A stretch of 64,000 nt of DNA from positions 106,894-170,893 of the IMG/VR virus record IMGVR_UViG_3300002144_000477. One strand, 5' to 3'. The position numbers and the translations under genes were made by a program. Of the stretch, positions 23,340 to 31,486 are shown in pieces. Position 1 is the first letter of the stretch; every line of letters starts with the position of its first letter. The notes under the pieces were generated by a model. It made no database searches, had not been told where the DNA came from, and saw only the letters and a program-made list of their open reading frames with translations. This DNA is from a virus.

Positions 23340-23999
23340 TTACCTTGACGCTACTTCATAGTAAAACAAATGACTATCAATTCTGCCTATGTAATGTATA
23401 CGTTTACTCCATGATGGGTTTACGTAATTAGCATGATAGTGTGTAGCGCCACTTACTAGGCCATCCCACCGGTTATGTAACACAATGTCGCTCGCAATTG
23501 ATTTTGCTTGACTATACGCATTAGTATCTCTAATTTCGTCTGGCAATCCATCGCAGTACCAACTAAATTGACATTTGTTTTTTACAGGAACCATTCTAGC
23601 ATCTATTGTGTCAGGTGTGCCTCGGGTTTTCCAACTTTCTGTATAAACAGCATCTTTAACTACTCCGCAGATTGTGTTAGGCCATCTATTATCTCTGAGA
23701 CGATTTATAACAACACGACCGACTGCAATCATACCGTCGGTGCTTTGGTTGCGTGCCTCAAAATAGATATTGTCAGCTAGACATTCTATAGCGGCAGTTG
23801 GGTCTTTACTAATTGGCGTAGCAGATAGGTACTGCTCTAGTAACAGATTTAATGTTGCAGCTTCGCTGTCGGATACAACTAAAATTGGGTGAGAATAGCT
23901 GTGTCTAATTGGGCTGGCATCGGTTGCACTAGATGTCACCATAGTTCCTCCGAACGAAAGTGCAGTCACGATAGCAACAATAGCAAATATTTTGCTCAT
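23340..23999 (-). CDS. SleB-type cell-wall hydrolase
   Basis: A 219-residue exported protein. It has a signal peptide (MSKIFAIVAIVTALSFGGTMV), then the hydrolase_2 (SleB) domain: ECLADNIYFEARNQS with the catalytic glutamate, AVGRVVINRLRD, ICGVVKDAVYTESW, KNKCQFSWYCDG and the ATHYHANYVNPSW end. The enzyme cuts peptidoglycan, probably between MurNAc and GlcNAc in lytic fashion. It is separate from the GH19 endolysin at the right edge, so it may remodel wall locally or assist release. Confidence 0.9.
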   Translation of the reverse strand: MSKIFAIVAIVTALSFGGTMVTSSATDASPIRHSYSHPILVVSDSEAATLNLLLEQYLSATPISKDPTAAIECLADNIYFEARNQSTDGMIAVGRVVINRLRDNRWPNTICGVVKDAVYTESWKTRGTPDTIDARMVPVKNKCQFSWYCDGLPDEIRDTNAYSQAKSIASDIVLHNRWDGLVSGATHYHANYVNPSWSKRIHYIGRIDSHLFYYEVASR

Positions 24000-24074
24000 A
24001 GTTTCTTCCTTTTTTCAAGTGGGTTTACTATTTACTAACTGTATAACACCTAGTAAACAATATACTTTACAAGT

Positions 24075-24458
24075 TTAAGAATATTTCTCTAGATTGTCAA
24101 GATATTCGGCAATATTGCCAGCATGCAACTCTAGCATAAGATGGTCTTGTTCGTCGAGTATTGCCAGCCTGTGGCTTTGCTTGTATACGTAATACGGTCC
24201 GTTTAGATACCGCTCGAGCTGTAACAGTGTTTTGCCGTTTAAAGGTTTACTAAACTCGTACTTATAAACCTGCATCTTTAATTTAGCAACCAGTGCCCAA
24301 CCAGCCGTGGACAGGTGTAAGCTATTGGGGTTTGTTGGATTTTTCCATGCAAGTAGATGCAGTTCTCGTATGGTTATGTCAGTGGAGTCAGCAACAGAAA
24401 ACAGTATCTTTGTTAATTGTTGCTGACTATACTGCTTATGGGAAGATCTGATCACCAT
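24075..24458 (-). CDS. Hypothetical protein, 127 residues
   Basis: No family recognised. Contains ILFSVADSTDITIRELHLLAW, and a KYEFSKPLNGKTLLQLERYLNGPYYV segment with a YFxNGPYYV-like beta hairpin. The run from 25001 to here consists of small unknown genes downstream of the flap nuclease. It overlaps the next gene upstream by 23 bases. Confidence 0.6.
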   Translation of the reverse strand: MVIRSSHKQYSQQQLTKILFSVADSTDITIRELHLLAWKNPTNPNSLHLSTAGWALVAKLKMQVYKYEFSKPLNGKTLLQLERYLNGPYYVYKQSHRLAILDEQDHLMLELHAGNIAEYLDNLEKYS

Positions 24459-24723
24459 GCTTTAGTAATACAACCGAAAACTTGTTGGTCTTAAACAACA
24501 AATTGAGTTTTTTTGCTAAATTGATAGCATGCCCTGGGTTACTAAAGCTGACCTTTTTATATTTTGGCCCGGGGTAATGCACTAATATGTTATGCGTCTT
24601 AAGATTAATCGGCATGTTATCGTGATACACCGCCCATATACCGTCGCTAATTAGCACTTGGTCACTCTTAAATGTTTTTTTATCGATATGCTCAATAACA
24701 ATAGTTGGTTTAGGTCTTGACAT
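24436..24723 (-). CDS. Hypothetical protein, 95 residues
   Basis: A small basic protein (MSRPKPTIVIEHIDKKTF) with a central strand region (ISDGIWAVYHDNMPINLKT) and a Lys-rich helix (NLAKKLNLLFKTNK). It shows the mixed short alpha/beta look of small phage early proteins. No family or signal peptide. Its start is preceded by an AAGAGATC site. Confidence 0.6.
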   Translation of the reverse strand: MSRPKPTIVIEHIDKKTFKSDQVLISDGIWAVYHDNMPINLKTHNILVHYPGPKYKKVSFSNPGHAINLAKKLNLLFKTNKFSVVLLKHGDQIFP

Positions 24724-24776
24724 GTGATCTCTTATTGAAAAATAATATACTATTATTTACCTTAAGTTATAACGGG

Positions 24777-25001
24777 TTAAAACTTTCCGCCATCTAAATC
24801 GACTTGGACGACTAACTGCTCTAAGTACAATTGATGCAACTCTACATTTAGCGACAGTAGTTTAACAATGTCACTTAGCATTGCTGTTGCTAGGTCAATG
24901 TCAATCACAAGGTCTTTGCGACGCCCTTGTTGAGCGATTTTAACTCTTTCGCTAAATGTTTGTAGGTGTTGAGTTAGTTTGATTGGCGTGTTAGATTCCA
25001 T
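24777..25001 (-). CDS. Hypothetical helical protein, 74 residues
   Basis: A short, almost entirely helical protein (LTQHLQTFSERVKIAQQ and DLATAMLSDIVKLLSLNVE) that should form a coiled coil or helical hairpin. It overlaps the end of the next gene by 28 bases. No family recognised; possibly an adaptor or oligomerisation subunit. Confidence 0.6.
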   Translation of the reverse strand: MESNTPIKLTQHLQTFSERVKIAQQGRRKDLVIDIDLATAMLSDIVKLLSLNVELHQLYLEQLVVQVDLDGGKF

Positions 25002-25444
25002 GCATGTACCATTTCTTTTTCAGTTTTAAACGGTCCCATGTACGGGTATCGTTTAACAGTAATTAGTTTTGGGCAGTAATGACTAATCCAGTTGCCCGGA
25101 TCCAGTTCAATGCAGTAGTATCCTGCACAAAACATACTCTTGCTACCAGCACTTTTACTATAGATAGGTATGCCAGTTTGCACGTTGTACGTAATATTGT
25201 ATGCACGTGAATCTACCGGATATCCGTACAGCTCATTACTATTGCTAGACTTTGTCTGCTTACCCTTAACTACAAGATTGTAGTATTTTGTAATATCAGT
25301 GATGCTAGGAAATTTTGCACGTGATCCGTCATCGACATAGGTAAACCCGCCACCCTCAATTGCTTGAATAGTGCCCACTTTATTACCTTCTTCTTCTACG
25401 ATCCAGAATTTGTTCTTAACTACTGGAGTTGCTACTTTGGTCAT
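24974..25444 (-). CDS. Hypothetical beta-rich protein, 156 residues
   Basis: No family assigned. The N-terminus looks like a small beta domain (KFWIVEEEGNKVGTIQAIEGGG), followed by YNLVVKGK and a C-terminal region with cysteines and aromatic residues (FCAGYYCIELDPGNWISHYCP). It shares an ATGA with the flap-nuclease stop, so it probably belongs to the replication-associated transcript. Confidence 0.65.
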   Translation of the reverse strand: MTKVATPVVKNKFWIVEEEGNKVGTIQAIEGGGFTYVDDGSRAKFPSITDITKYYNLVVKGKQTKSSNSNELYGYPVDSRAYNITYNVQTGIPIYSKSAGSKSMFCAGYYCIELDPGNWISHYCPKLITVKRYPYMGPFKTEKEMVHAWNLTRQSN

Positions 25445-26433
25445 GTTGGTTTATACTCCGATGATAAAATATCTGCAAATTGCTTTGCATTCTCGCTAAT
25501 GCGTGTGAGCTCGTATTTGCCGCAGAATTTTAAGAATTTACTTCCTATTTGCGATACTTGCTTTGGTACGCTATTATCAGCGATTGTTTGAGCAATCATT
25601 TCTTTGATATGGTCTGGTTGTGCAGTTAAGTCAACTAGTATTCGATTGCGTTCATAGTCGTCGAGTACACGATGCTCAACGTCATTGTGATCCACCCAGC
25701 GTTGTAACATCATGTTATTCCAGTTAAAGCCTTTAGTCAGGCGATCAGCAAATGCTTGCTCAAGCCCAATTTTATTCTTAGTACCTTTAGTTCTTACTCC
25801 CGGGTATGCACTAAACACATTGTCACTAGTGTCGCCGCGCATGCATTTCTCAAAAAGTAACCATGCAGGCTCCGGAATCTTTTTAGGTTCTTTTGTTTTC
25901 TTATCAAGCACTGGCTTACCTTTTTTATCAAATATGCCATTGATAGTATGCAGTTCTTCTGAAATTCCGTTATACTGCTGTACATTGTCTGATAGGAGTT
26001 GATAAAAATCGCTATCGCTACTAACAATAGTATGCTCGTCGGTTGGATGAGCTTGGATCCACCCTGCAATGAGATCGTCTGCTTCTAAGTTAGGATGTTG
26101 CAATACTGTGCAATTACTCTTGTTTGTAACAAAGTCCTTAAACTCATCAAAGGTTTCCCAAAAGAGTTTATCTTCTTCTTGCTCGGATACGGTTAATGCG
26201 GCACGAGCAACAGCACGATTCTTTTTGTAAGGCTCGTAAAAGTCTTTGCGCCAGCTTCGTCCTTCTAAGCAGAATACAACATGGTCTGCTTTTTGTTCGC
26301 GCCATACTTTAGCAATGCCGTTAAGCGTTACATGCATAGCAAAGCCTAGTTTAGTCCATGTATCTGCCGCACGGAATGCCGCGTGTCTTGCTCTAAAGAA
26401 TGTGTTTGCTGTATCGATTACCAAGTATTTCAT
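25441..26433 (-). CDS. rnh: T4 RNase H-like 5'-3' flap nuclease
   Basis: A 330-residue FEN-family nuclease, close in length to T4 RNase H (305). N-terminal MKYLVIDTANTFFRARHA carries the first metal-binding aspartate (about D7); EADDLIAGW and SSDSDFYQLL are the second and third acidic clusters, followed by a helix-hairpin-helix-like region. It removes RNA primers and flaps on the lagging strand, with the polymerase and clamp found to the right. ATG 26433 is used; a TTG four codons upstream is an alternative. Confidence 0.9.
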   Translation of the reverse strand: MKYLVIDTANTFFRARHAAFRAADTWTKLGFAMHVTLNGIAKVWREQKADHVVFCLEGRSWRKDFYEPYKKNRAVARAALTVSEQEEDKLFWETFDEFKDFVTNKSNCTVLQHPNLEADDLIAGWIQAHPTDEHTIVSSDSDFYQLLSDNVQQYNGISEELHTINGIFDKKGKPVLDKKTKEPKKIPEPAWLLFEKCMRGDTSDNVFSAYPGVRTKGTKNKIGLEQAFADRLTKGFNWNNMMLQRWVDHNDVEHRVLDDYERNRILVDLTAQPDHIKEMIAQTIADNSVPKQVSQIGSKFLKFCGKYELTRISENAKQFADILSSEYKPT

Positions 26434-26466
26434 TAAAATGTCCAAACTTATTACTAATGTGTAACT

Positions 26467-26495
26467 ATTATAACAGAAACAACTGCGTCTGTCAA
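26467..26495 (-). promoter_or_regulatory. Sigma70-like promoter for the flap nuclease
   Basis: TTGACA at 26490-26495 and TATAAT at 26467-26472 (minus strand), 17-base spacer. The -35 box overlaps the end of the SGNH gene. Confidence 0.9.
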
Positions 26496-27208
26496 CTGGT
26501 ATCTAGATTGTTTTTTAGTAATTCAGCCCATGCAACGTGACCATCTGCACCGAAATGATAACTATTTGGGTTTACCGTATTATAACCATTAGCTTTAAGC
26601 CATGTAAAATAGGTAGCAGATTCGTTGTATGGATTTATATAGGAGTTACCCCAATTGAATTTAGGAATGCTGTGCGCAACCACATTATTGAAATACAAAT
26701 AGGTATTAAAAAATAGATGCGGTATCTTACGTTGTTCTAACGAGAGATGCCACTCCCAAATTCTGTTATGCCAATAGAACTCAATGTCTCTATGACGTTC
26801 GGGCGACGATTGTTCTATTACCCAATGTTTATATTTATCTTTTAAATCTGCAGGTACACTGTCAACACCGCTTGCATTTACTTGGTAGTAGTTTTTATCT
26901 TGGCCGATCCATTCTTCACGCTCCCACGTACTCCACCCTATTAGTACTAAGTTAGGTGTAGGGTTAGTTGCTAACCAATCTTCGGTTGTTCGGATAATAC
27001 GATCGTTACTACTAGCACTTTCGCTATTGTTAACCACTTGCCATCCAAGGTGTTGAGCAAGTAAGTTGCCAAAACTTGCTATTACATTATCAGGATGAGG
27101 TCGTCGGTCCGGCGGCGGATAAGTCCATGGATCATCTTCTGCAAATGCAAACGGAACTACAGCTTCGGCTCCAGCAGAGTGACTATCGCCGTTAACGTAT
27201 AATACCAT
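26492..27208 (-). CDS. SGNH/GDSL-type hydrolase-like protein
   Basis: A 238-residue protein with VNGDSHSAGAEAV at the start (GDSH block I, the serine inside), a NNSESASSND block, and the C-terminal HFGADGHVAWAELL, giving the Asp-x-x-His-like DGH of the active site. No signal peptide. Third SGNH protein of the window. Its stop touches the promoter of the flap nuclease, and its start overlaps the next gene by one base. Confidence 0.7.
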   Translation of the reverse strand: MVLYVNGDSHSAGAEAVVPFAFAEDDPWTYPPPDRRPHPDNVIASFGNLLAQHLGWQVVNNSESASSNDRIIRTTEDWLATNPTPNLVLIGWSTWEREEWIGQDKNYYQVNASGVDSVPADLKDKYKHWVIEQSSPERHRDIEFYWHNRIWEWHLSLEQRKIPHLFFNTYLYFNNVVAHSIPKFNWGNSYINPYNESATYFTWLKANGYNTVNPNSYHFGADGHVAWAELLKNNLDTS

Positions 27209-27549
27209 TAGCTATCCTTATTATACTTGTTAGTGGCTTCCCATTGTTCGTGGTTTTCTTGCAGTATATTTCTGCAGATATCGTGAAACCAGCGATCAAC
27301 AATTACAGACTCATCTTCGTTTGGTTTTTGTTGATAGCCAGCTCGAACTAAGTTTGTTACAAACTTCTCATTCCAGTCTAGTTCAAACGCACCGTTGCTT
27401 GGGCTAGCTTCATCCAGTTCCACTGATAGTACAGCGATGTATGGCTCTCCATTTGCTGTTGCAATGTCCTTTGCAGACTTCTTTGGTTTAGGAGCCTCTT
27501 TTTTATCTTCGGGTTTGGGCTTTTTCTTGCCCCAATCAAATAGTCCCAT
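27208..27549 (-). CDS. Conserved phage-type protein with KKKPKPE tail region, 113 residues
   Basis: Starts MGLFDWGKKKPKPEDKK, a Lys/Pro-rich linker, then a compact domain with IAVLSVELDEASPSNGAFELDWNEKFV and a C-terminal DRWFHDICRNIL. This layout looks like conserved small proteins of T4-like marine phages, whose role is unknown; that recollection is unverified. ATG 27549 is selected because GAGGAC lies ahead of it. Confidence 0.65.
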   Translation of the reverse strand: MGLFDWGKKKPKPEDKKEAPKPKKSAKDIATANGEPYIAVLSVELDEASPSNGAFELDWNEKFVTNLVRAGYQQKPNEDESVIVDRWFHDICRNILQENHEQWEATNKYNKDS

Positions 27550-28226
27550 TAAATGTCCTCCATATCGCAAATGCATTTGGCAATTATTTTGCCATCCGAC
27601 TCAATAAAAATATCACCATCTTCGATAATACAAATGCTATCGTATGGTTTTATATTTCCAAGAAAATCTATGTTTTTAATCCGTACCTTTTTATGTACAT
27701 CGTCAGCATACTGGTAAACAAATTTTAAATAATTTGCACAATATAAAATGCCTGCCGCATTGAAGTCTATGCTTGGGTACGTTGGGTATCTGTATTTTGT
27801 GACGCCATCTTTGTAACGTGCGCCGCGTGACTGTTTGTGACTATCCCAAAATTCTCTGTTTCGAATTCCCGACGAGTTAGCTCGAAATATTTTCCCGTGG
27901 TCGACATGAATTCCGATACTGAAAAGTTCGGCGGAGTTTCCGCCCCAAACATGTTTGGTTTTAAAGATGTAGTCATCGATGTAATTTCCTGTTGTTGTAA
28001 TGTTCAATTCGTTATCTTCCCTATTAGGTTCATTTAATGAATAGTTGGTTCTGAGAAAACTTTGATACACTCTCATGCCGTTTACTTTTACTTTGCTAGG
28101 CTCTTCGCTCATATAATGCCAGTGCAAATCTCCTAGAATTTTGCTGACTTGATTTAGATTCAATGATCCATCAGCCAAAAGGTGCGGCATCCCCAATACG
28201 ATTTTTGTTTCAACGCTTTCTGTCAT
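27549..28226 (-). CDS. LnmK-like double hot-dog fold protein
   Basis: A protein of about 225 residues, ATG at 28226 (an upstream GTG at 28241 is possible). Two segments resemble the LnmK acyltransferase/decarboxylase family: an N-terminal GMPHLLADGSLNL...ILGDLHW, and a later SIDFNAAGILYCANYLKF, matching the family's DFNGxGLLYFAxYP theme. Hot-dog folds act on acyl thioesters. If right, it may transfer or process an acyl group for a glycan or small molecule. Assigned by eye and only moderately sure. Confidence 0.5.
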   Translation of the reverse strand: MTESVETKIVLGMPHLLADGSLNLNQVSKILGDLHWHYMSEEPSKVKVNGMRVYQSFLRTNYSLNEPNREDNELNITTTGNYIDDYIFKTKHVWGGNSAELFSIGIHVDHGKIFRANSSGIRNREFWDSHKQSRGARYKDGVTKYRYPTYPSIDFNAAGILYCANYLKFVYQYADDVHKKVRIKNIDFLGNIKPYDSICIIEDGDIFIESDGKIIAKCICDMEDI

Positions 28227-28230
28227 TCTG

Positions 28231-28335
28231 TCATATTCCACTGCTTCTAATCTTGTTCATTGTTTCTTCGTCCCAAACTTTAGCCTTCATCGCACGTTCA
28301 TGTTGGGCATTCTTATACTCAGGTTCCCCAGGCAT
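28231..28335 (-). CDS. Small protein, 34 residues, between QueE-like and LnmK-like genes
   Basis: A 34-codon frame starts inside the QueE stop region and ends at TGA 28231-28233, five bases before the LnmK-like ATG, filling the gap exactly. The peptide is charged and helical (PEYKNAQHERAMKAKVWDEE, then TMNKIRSSGI). An internal ATG could start a 19-residue form. Support is positional only. Confidence 0.45.
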   Translation of the reverse strand: MPGEPEYKNAQHERAMKAKVWDEETMNKIRSSGI

Positions 28336-29191
28336 TGCCGAATATGTCCACATGTAGTCGGGGTGTGTACCTCCAACCTCGCTCCATTGCCAAAGCGGCA
28401 ACTCGTTGTGCGTTTTGTTTATATTCGTCGTACCTGCCTCCGAGTGGCATAGTATAGACTGGGCAGTAGACTCCTGCCTTGGTGTACTCTGTAACTGCCT
28501 TTGCAACCTCGTCCACGTCATCCACATGAGCAACCACAAATTTAAGATACAAGTCAGCACCAGGAATGTCGTAATAACTACGAACAATTTCAGGCTTAAT
28601 AGCATCATCCCAAGACTCTCCCGAAACAGAGAGCTTTGGACTGCAACTGAATGTAACGGTAATTTGGTCTTGATTTGCGAGATAATCAGCAAGCTCCGGT
28701 CTAATAACTTGGGTAGCATTTGTTTCAATAGTGACATTTTTTAAATCCTTCATGCGTGGATGGTTGAATAGTTCAACGTAATTACGTTGCCATCCCAGCA
28801 TCGGTTCACCACCAGTGATAATAAAATGAATGTCCTGCCCACTTGGTAATGTCCAGCTACCAGTTGGTGTCAGTGCAAGCAATTGCTCTACTATTTCGTC
28901 AGTTGTGACATCCTGCATAAAGTGCTTAAACTCAGGGTAGATACTTGCATAGGTATCGCACCCGGTATGCACAATTGGCAAATCATTGAACTCTTTATAG
29001 TTATCAATGTTTTGGATAATAATTGCAACTTCTGGATTTGGAGTCTTGCTGTCATATGCCTCAGACTTGTCTCTACCAAATTTTTTGCATCTAAAGTTGC
29101 ATCCGTACATGCGAAGGAATACGCTTGGCACACCTACGTATTTTCCCTCGCCTTGAATGCTATAGAATGCTTCTGAAAAACGCCATTTCAT
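28319..29191 (-). CDS. queE: QueE-type radical SAM enzyme (7-carboxy-7-deazaguanine synthase) with split cysteine motif
   Basis: A 290-residue radical SAM protein. FYSIQGEGKYVGVPSVFLR at 9-27 is the QueE N-terminus, and IITGGEPML the SAM-binding GGE motif. The product is the 7-deazaguanine ring made from CPH4. The cluster motif is unusual: C31 and C35 stand in CNFRC but the next position is KKF. The third cysteine seems to be C78 in GCDTYAS, which matches the CDTKY of ordinary QueE, so about 40 residues are inserted inside the motif. AAGGA precedes ATG 29191. QueD lies directly upstream. Confidence 0.85.
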   Translation of the reverse strand: MKWRFSEAFYSIQGEGKYVGVPSVFLRMYGCNFRCKKFGRDKSEAYDSKTPNPEVAIIIQNIDNYKEFNDLPIVHTGCDTYASIYPEFKHFMQDVTTDEIVEQLLALTPTGSWTLPSGQDIHFIITGGEPMLGWQRNYVELFNHPRMKDLKNVTIETNATQVIRPELADYLANQDQITVTFSCSPKLSVSGESWDDAIKPEIVRSYYDIPGADLYLKFVVAHVDDVDEVAKAVTEYTKAGVYCPVYTMPLGGRYDEYKQNAQRVAALAMERGWRYTPRLHVDIFGNAWGT

Positions 29192-29195
29192 ATTT

Positions 29196-29762
29196 TTATC
29201 CTTCGTATGTTGCAGAGTTGGCGTCGTGCTCAAACACTTCAACACTGGTTAATTTAACATTAGCACCAACACGATACCTCTGTTCAAACACTCTACCGTC
29301 AGGATGCGTCCACCCACGGCCTTCTTGGTATGCTGTTAAGATTTCCAACATTGTTCTATATGCAAGTTCTGCAAATTTTTCACAGCCAACACCTTCTACA
29401 ATACGCAAATCAATTACGCCACCACGTTCATGTGGGCGAAGTTTACTAATCTCGCCAGTCCCGCTAGGCATCATTGTGCCTAGATTTGCTAGACGTTTAA
29501 ACTCATCTAAAAACGGATCGTCTTGTGCAACAATCGTAGTATGATCAAATTGCCAGTCAAGCCACTCTTTAAATGCTTTTAGTCCACCAAAGTCCATAAC
29601 CCAGTGGCGATCGTCAAGTGTGGGACTTTCAAACACCAGCTTAACACCGATTGAATAACCGTGTAGCGTCGAGCAGTGACTATGACTAGAACGCCATTGC
29701 CTGAATGTACAACTCAGACCTCTGTCGTTGCCATACTTTTTAGTACTATAATATTTTGTCAT
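29196..29762 (-). CDS. queD: QueD-type 6-carboxytetrahydropterin synthase
   Basis: A 188-residue T-fold enzyme that turns dihydroneopterin triphosphate into 6-carboxytetrahydropterin, step two of 7-deazaguanine synthesis. Zinc ligands appear in SSHSHCSTLHGYSIGVKL, with VMDFGGLK and FDHTT as the conserved downstream motifs and an EVFEHDANSATYE ending in the family's glutamate region. It carries an insertion of about 40 residues relative to E. coli QueD. Start at ATG 29762; codons above it are leader. It precedes QueE in the same transcript. Confidence 0.9.
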   Translation of the reverse strand: MTKYYSTKKYGNDRGLSCTFRQWRSSHSHCSTLHGYSIGVKLVFESPTLDDRHWVMDFGGLKAFKEWLDWQFDHTTIVAQDDPFLDEFKRLANLGTMMPSGTGEISKLRPHERGGVIDLRIVEGVGCEKFAELAYRTMLEILTAYQEGRGWTHPDGRVFEQRYRVGANVKLTSVEVFEHDANSATYEG

Positions 29763-29834
29763 TGTTTCGTTTTCCCTATGTATGTTATAGGTGGCGGAAT
29801 GTTTTAAGAGGGACGACACTAAGGCCTCTAATAT

Positions 29835-30416
29835 CTATTCTATAGTATACTGGTATTTAGGCAAGTTGTCAAATACTTTTTTAACTTTTTCGATATCCTC
29901 GTGCATGTGTATACTAAACCAAATCCTTGGATCGGTAATTTTTACTTCATGCTCTTTAGTAATATTAATAATTATCGGAGTATCAGCCTGTGTCTCATAA
30001 GTGTACACTTGGTTACTGTCTGGTTCGTAGACTACGCCTGTCCCGCTGTTATCGTGCATTGGGTAGACAAAACTACATTGCCCGTTTTTAATACTGTCAC
30101 GATGTCGTGGCACGTTACTACTACTCCAGCATATGGTTGCTGGTGTGAACGTTAACTCGGGAAACGTATGATTAAAAAATTTATCAAGCAGTTCAGTTTC
30201 GGGGATGCCACCTAGTACAAAAAAATCAACGCTAGGACCGCTTTTACTAATCCACCCACCGCTGGGTATTTCACAAACTACACTAGCACCACTTTCGTAT
30301 ATTAAGTGATTTAAGTATTTTCCGGTGTGTACAAAATCAGTCGCTACTGTTCTAACCATCGTAGTTAGTGCATCCCAATTGTGTGCAATTTTAAATTCTG
30401 GCTGGAACCCTAACAT
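29835..30416 (-). CDS. Possible 2-oxoglutarate/Fe(II) oxygenase-like protein
   Basis: A 193-residue protein with a jelly-roll look: NVPRHRDSIKNG provides an H-x-D pair, VYETQADTPIIINITKEHEV a later histidine, and PRIWFSIHMHEDI an arginine in the position that binds 2-oxoglutarate. This spacing is typical of Fe(II)/2OG hydroxylases of the Asp/Asn-hydroxylase or phytanoyl type. The target is unknown. The promoter for QueD lies inside its 3' end. Confidence 0.5.
   Translation of the reverse strand: MLGFQPEFKIAHNWDALTTMVRTVATDFVHTGKYLNHLIYESGASVVCEIPSGGWISKSGPSVDFFVLGGIPETELLDKFFNHTFPELTFTPATICWSSSNVPRHRDSIKNGQCSFVYPMHDNSGTGVVYEPDSNQVYTYETQADTPIIINITKEHEVKITDPRIWFSIHMHEDIEKVKKVFDNLPKYQYTIE
29844..29872 (-). 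promoter_or_regulatory. Sigma70-like promoter for queD-queE
   Basis: TTGACA at 29867-29872 and TATACT at 29844-29849 (minus strand), 17-base spacer, inside the end of the upstream gene. Confidence 0.85.
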
Positions 30417-30420
30417 TGCA

Positions 30421-30963
30421 TTAATGCTCCCACGGGAACACTACCCAGACATCATTTTCTGCTTTATTAATTTCTTTTACTGAATAGTCGGTATCAAACG
30501 CACTGGCTTGGTTATCAACTATACTTGCAAAGCGAACATTCTTATGCCAAACTGTATTCCACGTTTCTTCATTGGGCAAACAACTGCTTTGCCAATCTTG
30601 TTTAATCCAGTTAAATGTAGCACCGGTATCATTGATATCATCTAGAATAAGGATATTTTTGCGTAACGAAATATCCCATCGAGCCCCAGTGATTCCTGTC
30701 TCTTCACTTCGGTTATAACCAAATGCATCTTCGGCCATCCATAGATTGCTCTCTAAGCCAGTAATAGACCGGTCTCGCAAACTAACATCAAGTGTGTACA
30801 TAGGGATGCCGAGACAGTGACTCATTGTAACTGCTGGTATTAGTCCTCCTCTGGTCAGTCCAACAATGTAGTCAGGCCGCCAACTGTCCTTATACATATC
30901 GAATGCAATCCGGTGAACTGCATCTTTAACAGCGATATCACTGATATATAATTTATTATCCAT
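30421..30963 (-). CDS. Phosphoribosyltransferase (PRTase family)
   Basis: A 180-residue type I PRTase with the PRPP loop ILILDDINDTGATFN (two acidic residues followed by DTGAT) and an N-terminal YIVGLTRGGLIPAV segment like hypoxanthine/xanthine PRTases. It joins a base to PRPP, or works the reverse way. The length is normal. Its position beside the 7-deazaguanine genes may mean base salvage, but the base cannot be told. ATG 30963 is preceded by GGAAATT. Confidence 0.9.
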   Translation of the reverse strand: MDNKLYISDIAVKDAVHRIAFDMYKDSWRPDYIVGLTRGGLIPAVTMSHCLGIPMYTLDVSLRDRSITGLESNLWMAEDAFGYNRSEETGITGARWDISLRKNILILDDINDTGATFNWIKQDWQSSCLPNEETWNTVWHKNVRFASIVDNQASAFDTDYSVKEINKAENDVWVVFPWEH

Positions 30964-30964
30964 G

Positions 30965-31423
30965 TTAATTTCCTAATTTAGTTGATAGGTATTGCTCCCA
31001 TTGCACCCACTTATCTTTAACCATAAACCCCCACTCACGCTGTTGTGGTCCAGGCATAAACAGTGTCCAGCAAGTTACGTCCGGATCAAGTTCGATGCGA
31101 TGAAAGCTGTTAGCACTAGATACCCGAAAGTGTCCGGGCTTACGCCAAACAGCCACTTCGCAAAGTCTTTTACCATTTTTGTCATAATTTGGAATCCATT
31201 CATAGTATCCGCCCTTTAAAATAATTGTTGCATATGGCCAGGGATGATCGTGCAGATCGTCTGGGTCTGATTTTAGAAACTTGTGCAAAAATATATTTAA
31301 CGGGAAACTCTTCCTGTCTTTTAAAAACAAGTAGTAACGTTCTAGGTACGGTTCGTTACTAGCACGGTCTAGTACAATGCGCTTACGACCTACTTTATCT
31401 AAAACTTTTAGAAACCATTTCAT
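30965..31423 (-). CDS. Cupin-like protein
   Basis: A 152-residue beta-rich protein with LHDHPWPYATIILKGGYYEW, a cupin motif-1-like metal site (H-x-H), and PGHFRVSSANSFHRIELD with a second histidine (motif 2). C-terminal FMPGPQQREWGF is conserved-looking. Likely a small metal-binding cupin of unknown substrate. AGAGGAC precedes ATG 31423. It runs directly after the OMP-like fragment at 31436. Confidence 0.65.
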   Translation of the reverse strand: MKWFLKVLDKVGRKRIVLDRASNEPYLERYYLFLKDRKSFPLNIFLHKFLKSDPDDLHDHPWPYATIILKGGYYEWIPNYDKNGKRLCEVAVWRKPGHFRVSSANSFHRIELDPDVTCWTLFMPGPQQREWGFMVKDKWVQWEQYLSTKLGN

Positions 31424-31435
31424 AGTATTGTCCTC

Positions 31436-31486
31436 TTAGAAGTTAAGTTTGTATCCTACTGTTGCACGTACATTAAGTTCATCCAT
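31436..31486 (-). pseudogene. Remnant of an outer-membrane beta-barrel C-terminus
   Basis: A 16-codon frame (MDELNVRATVGYKLNF, then stop) with AGGAAG before its ATG. The alternating pattern and terminal Phe are the beta-signal of outer-membrane barrels, and the ending resembles that of the 33525 protein. It overlaps the end of the radical SAM gene. The rest of a barrel gene is absent upstream, so this looks like a leftover of a replaced gene, though a chance frame is not excluded. Confidence 0.4.
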
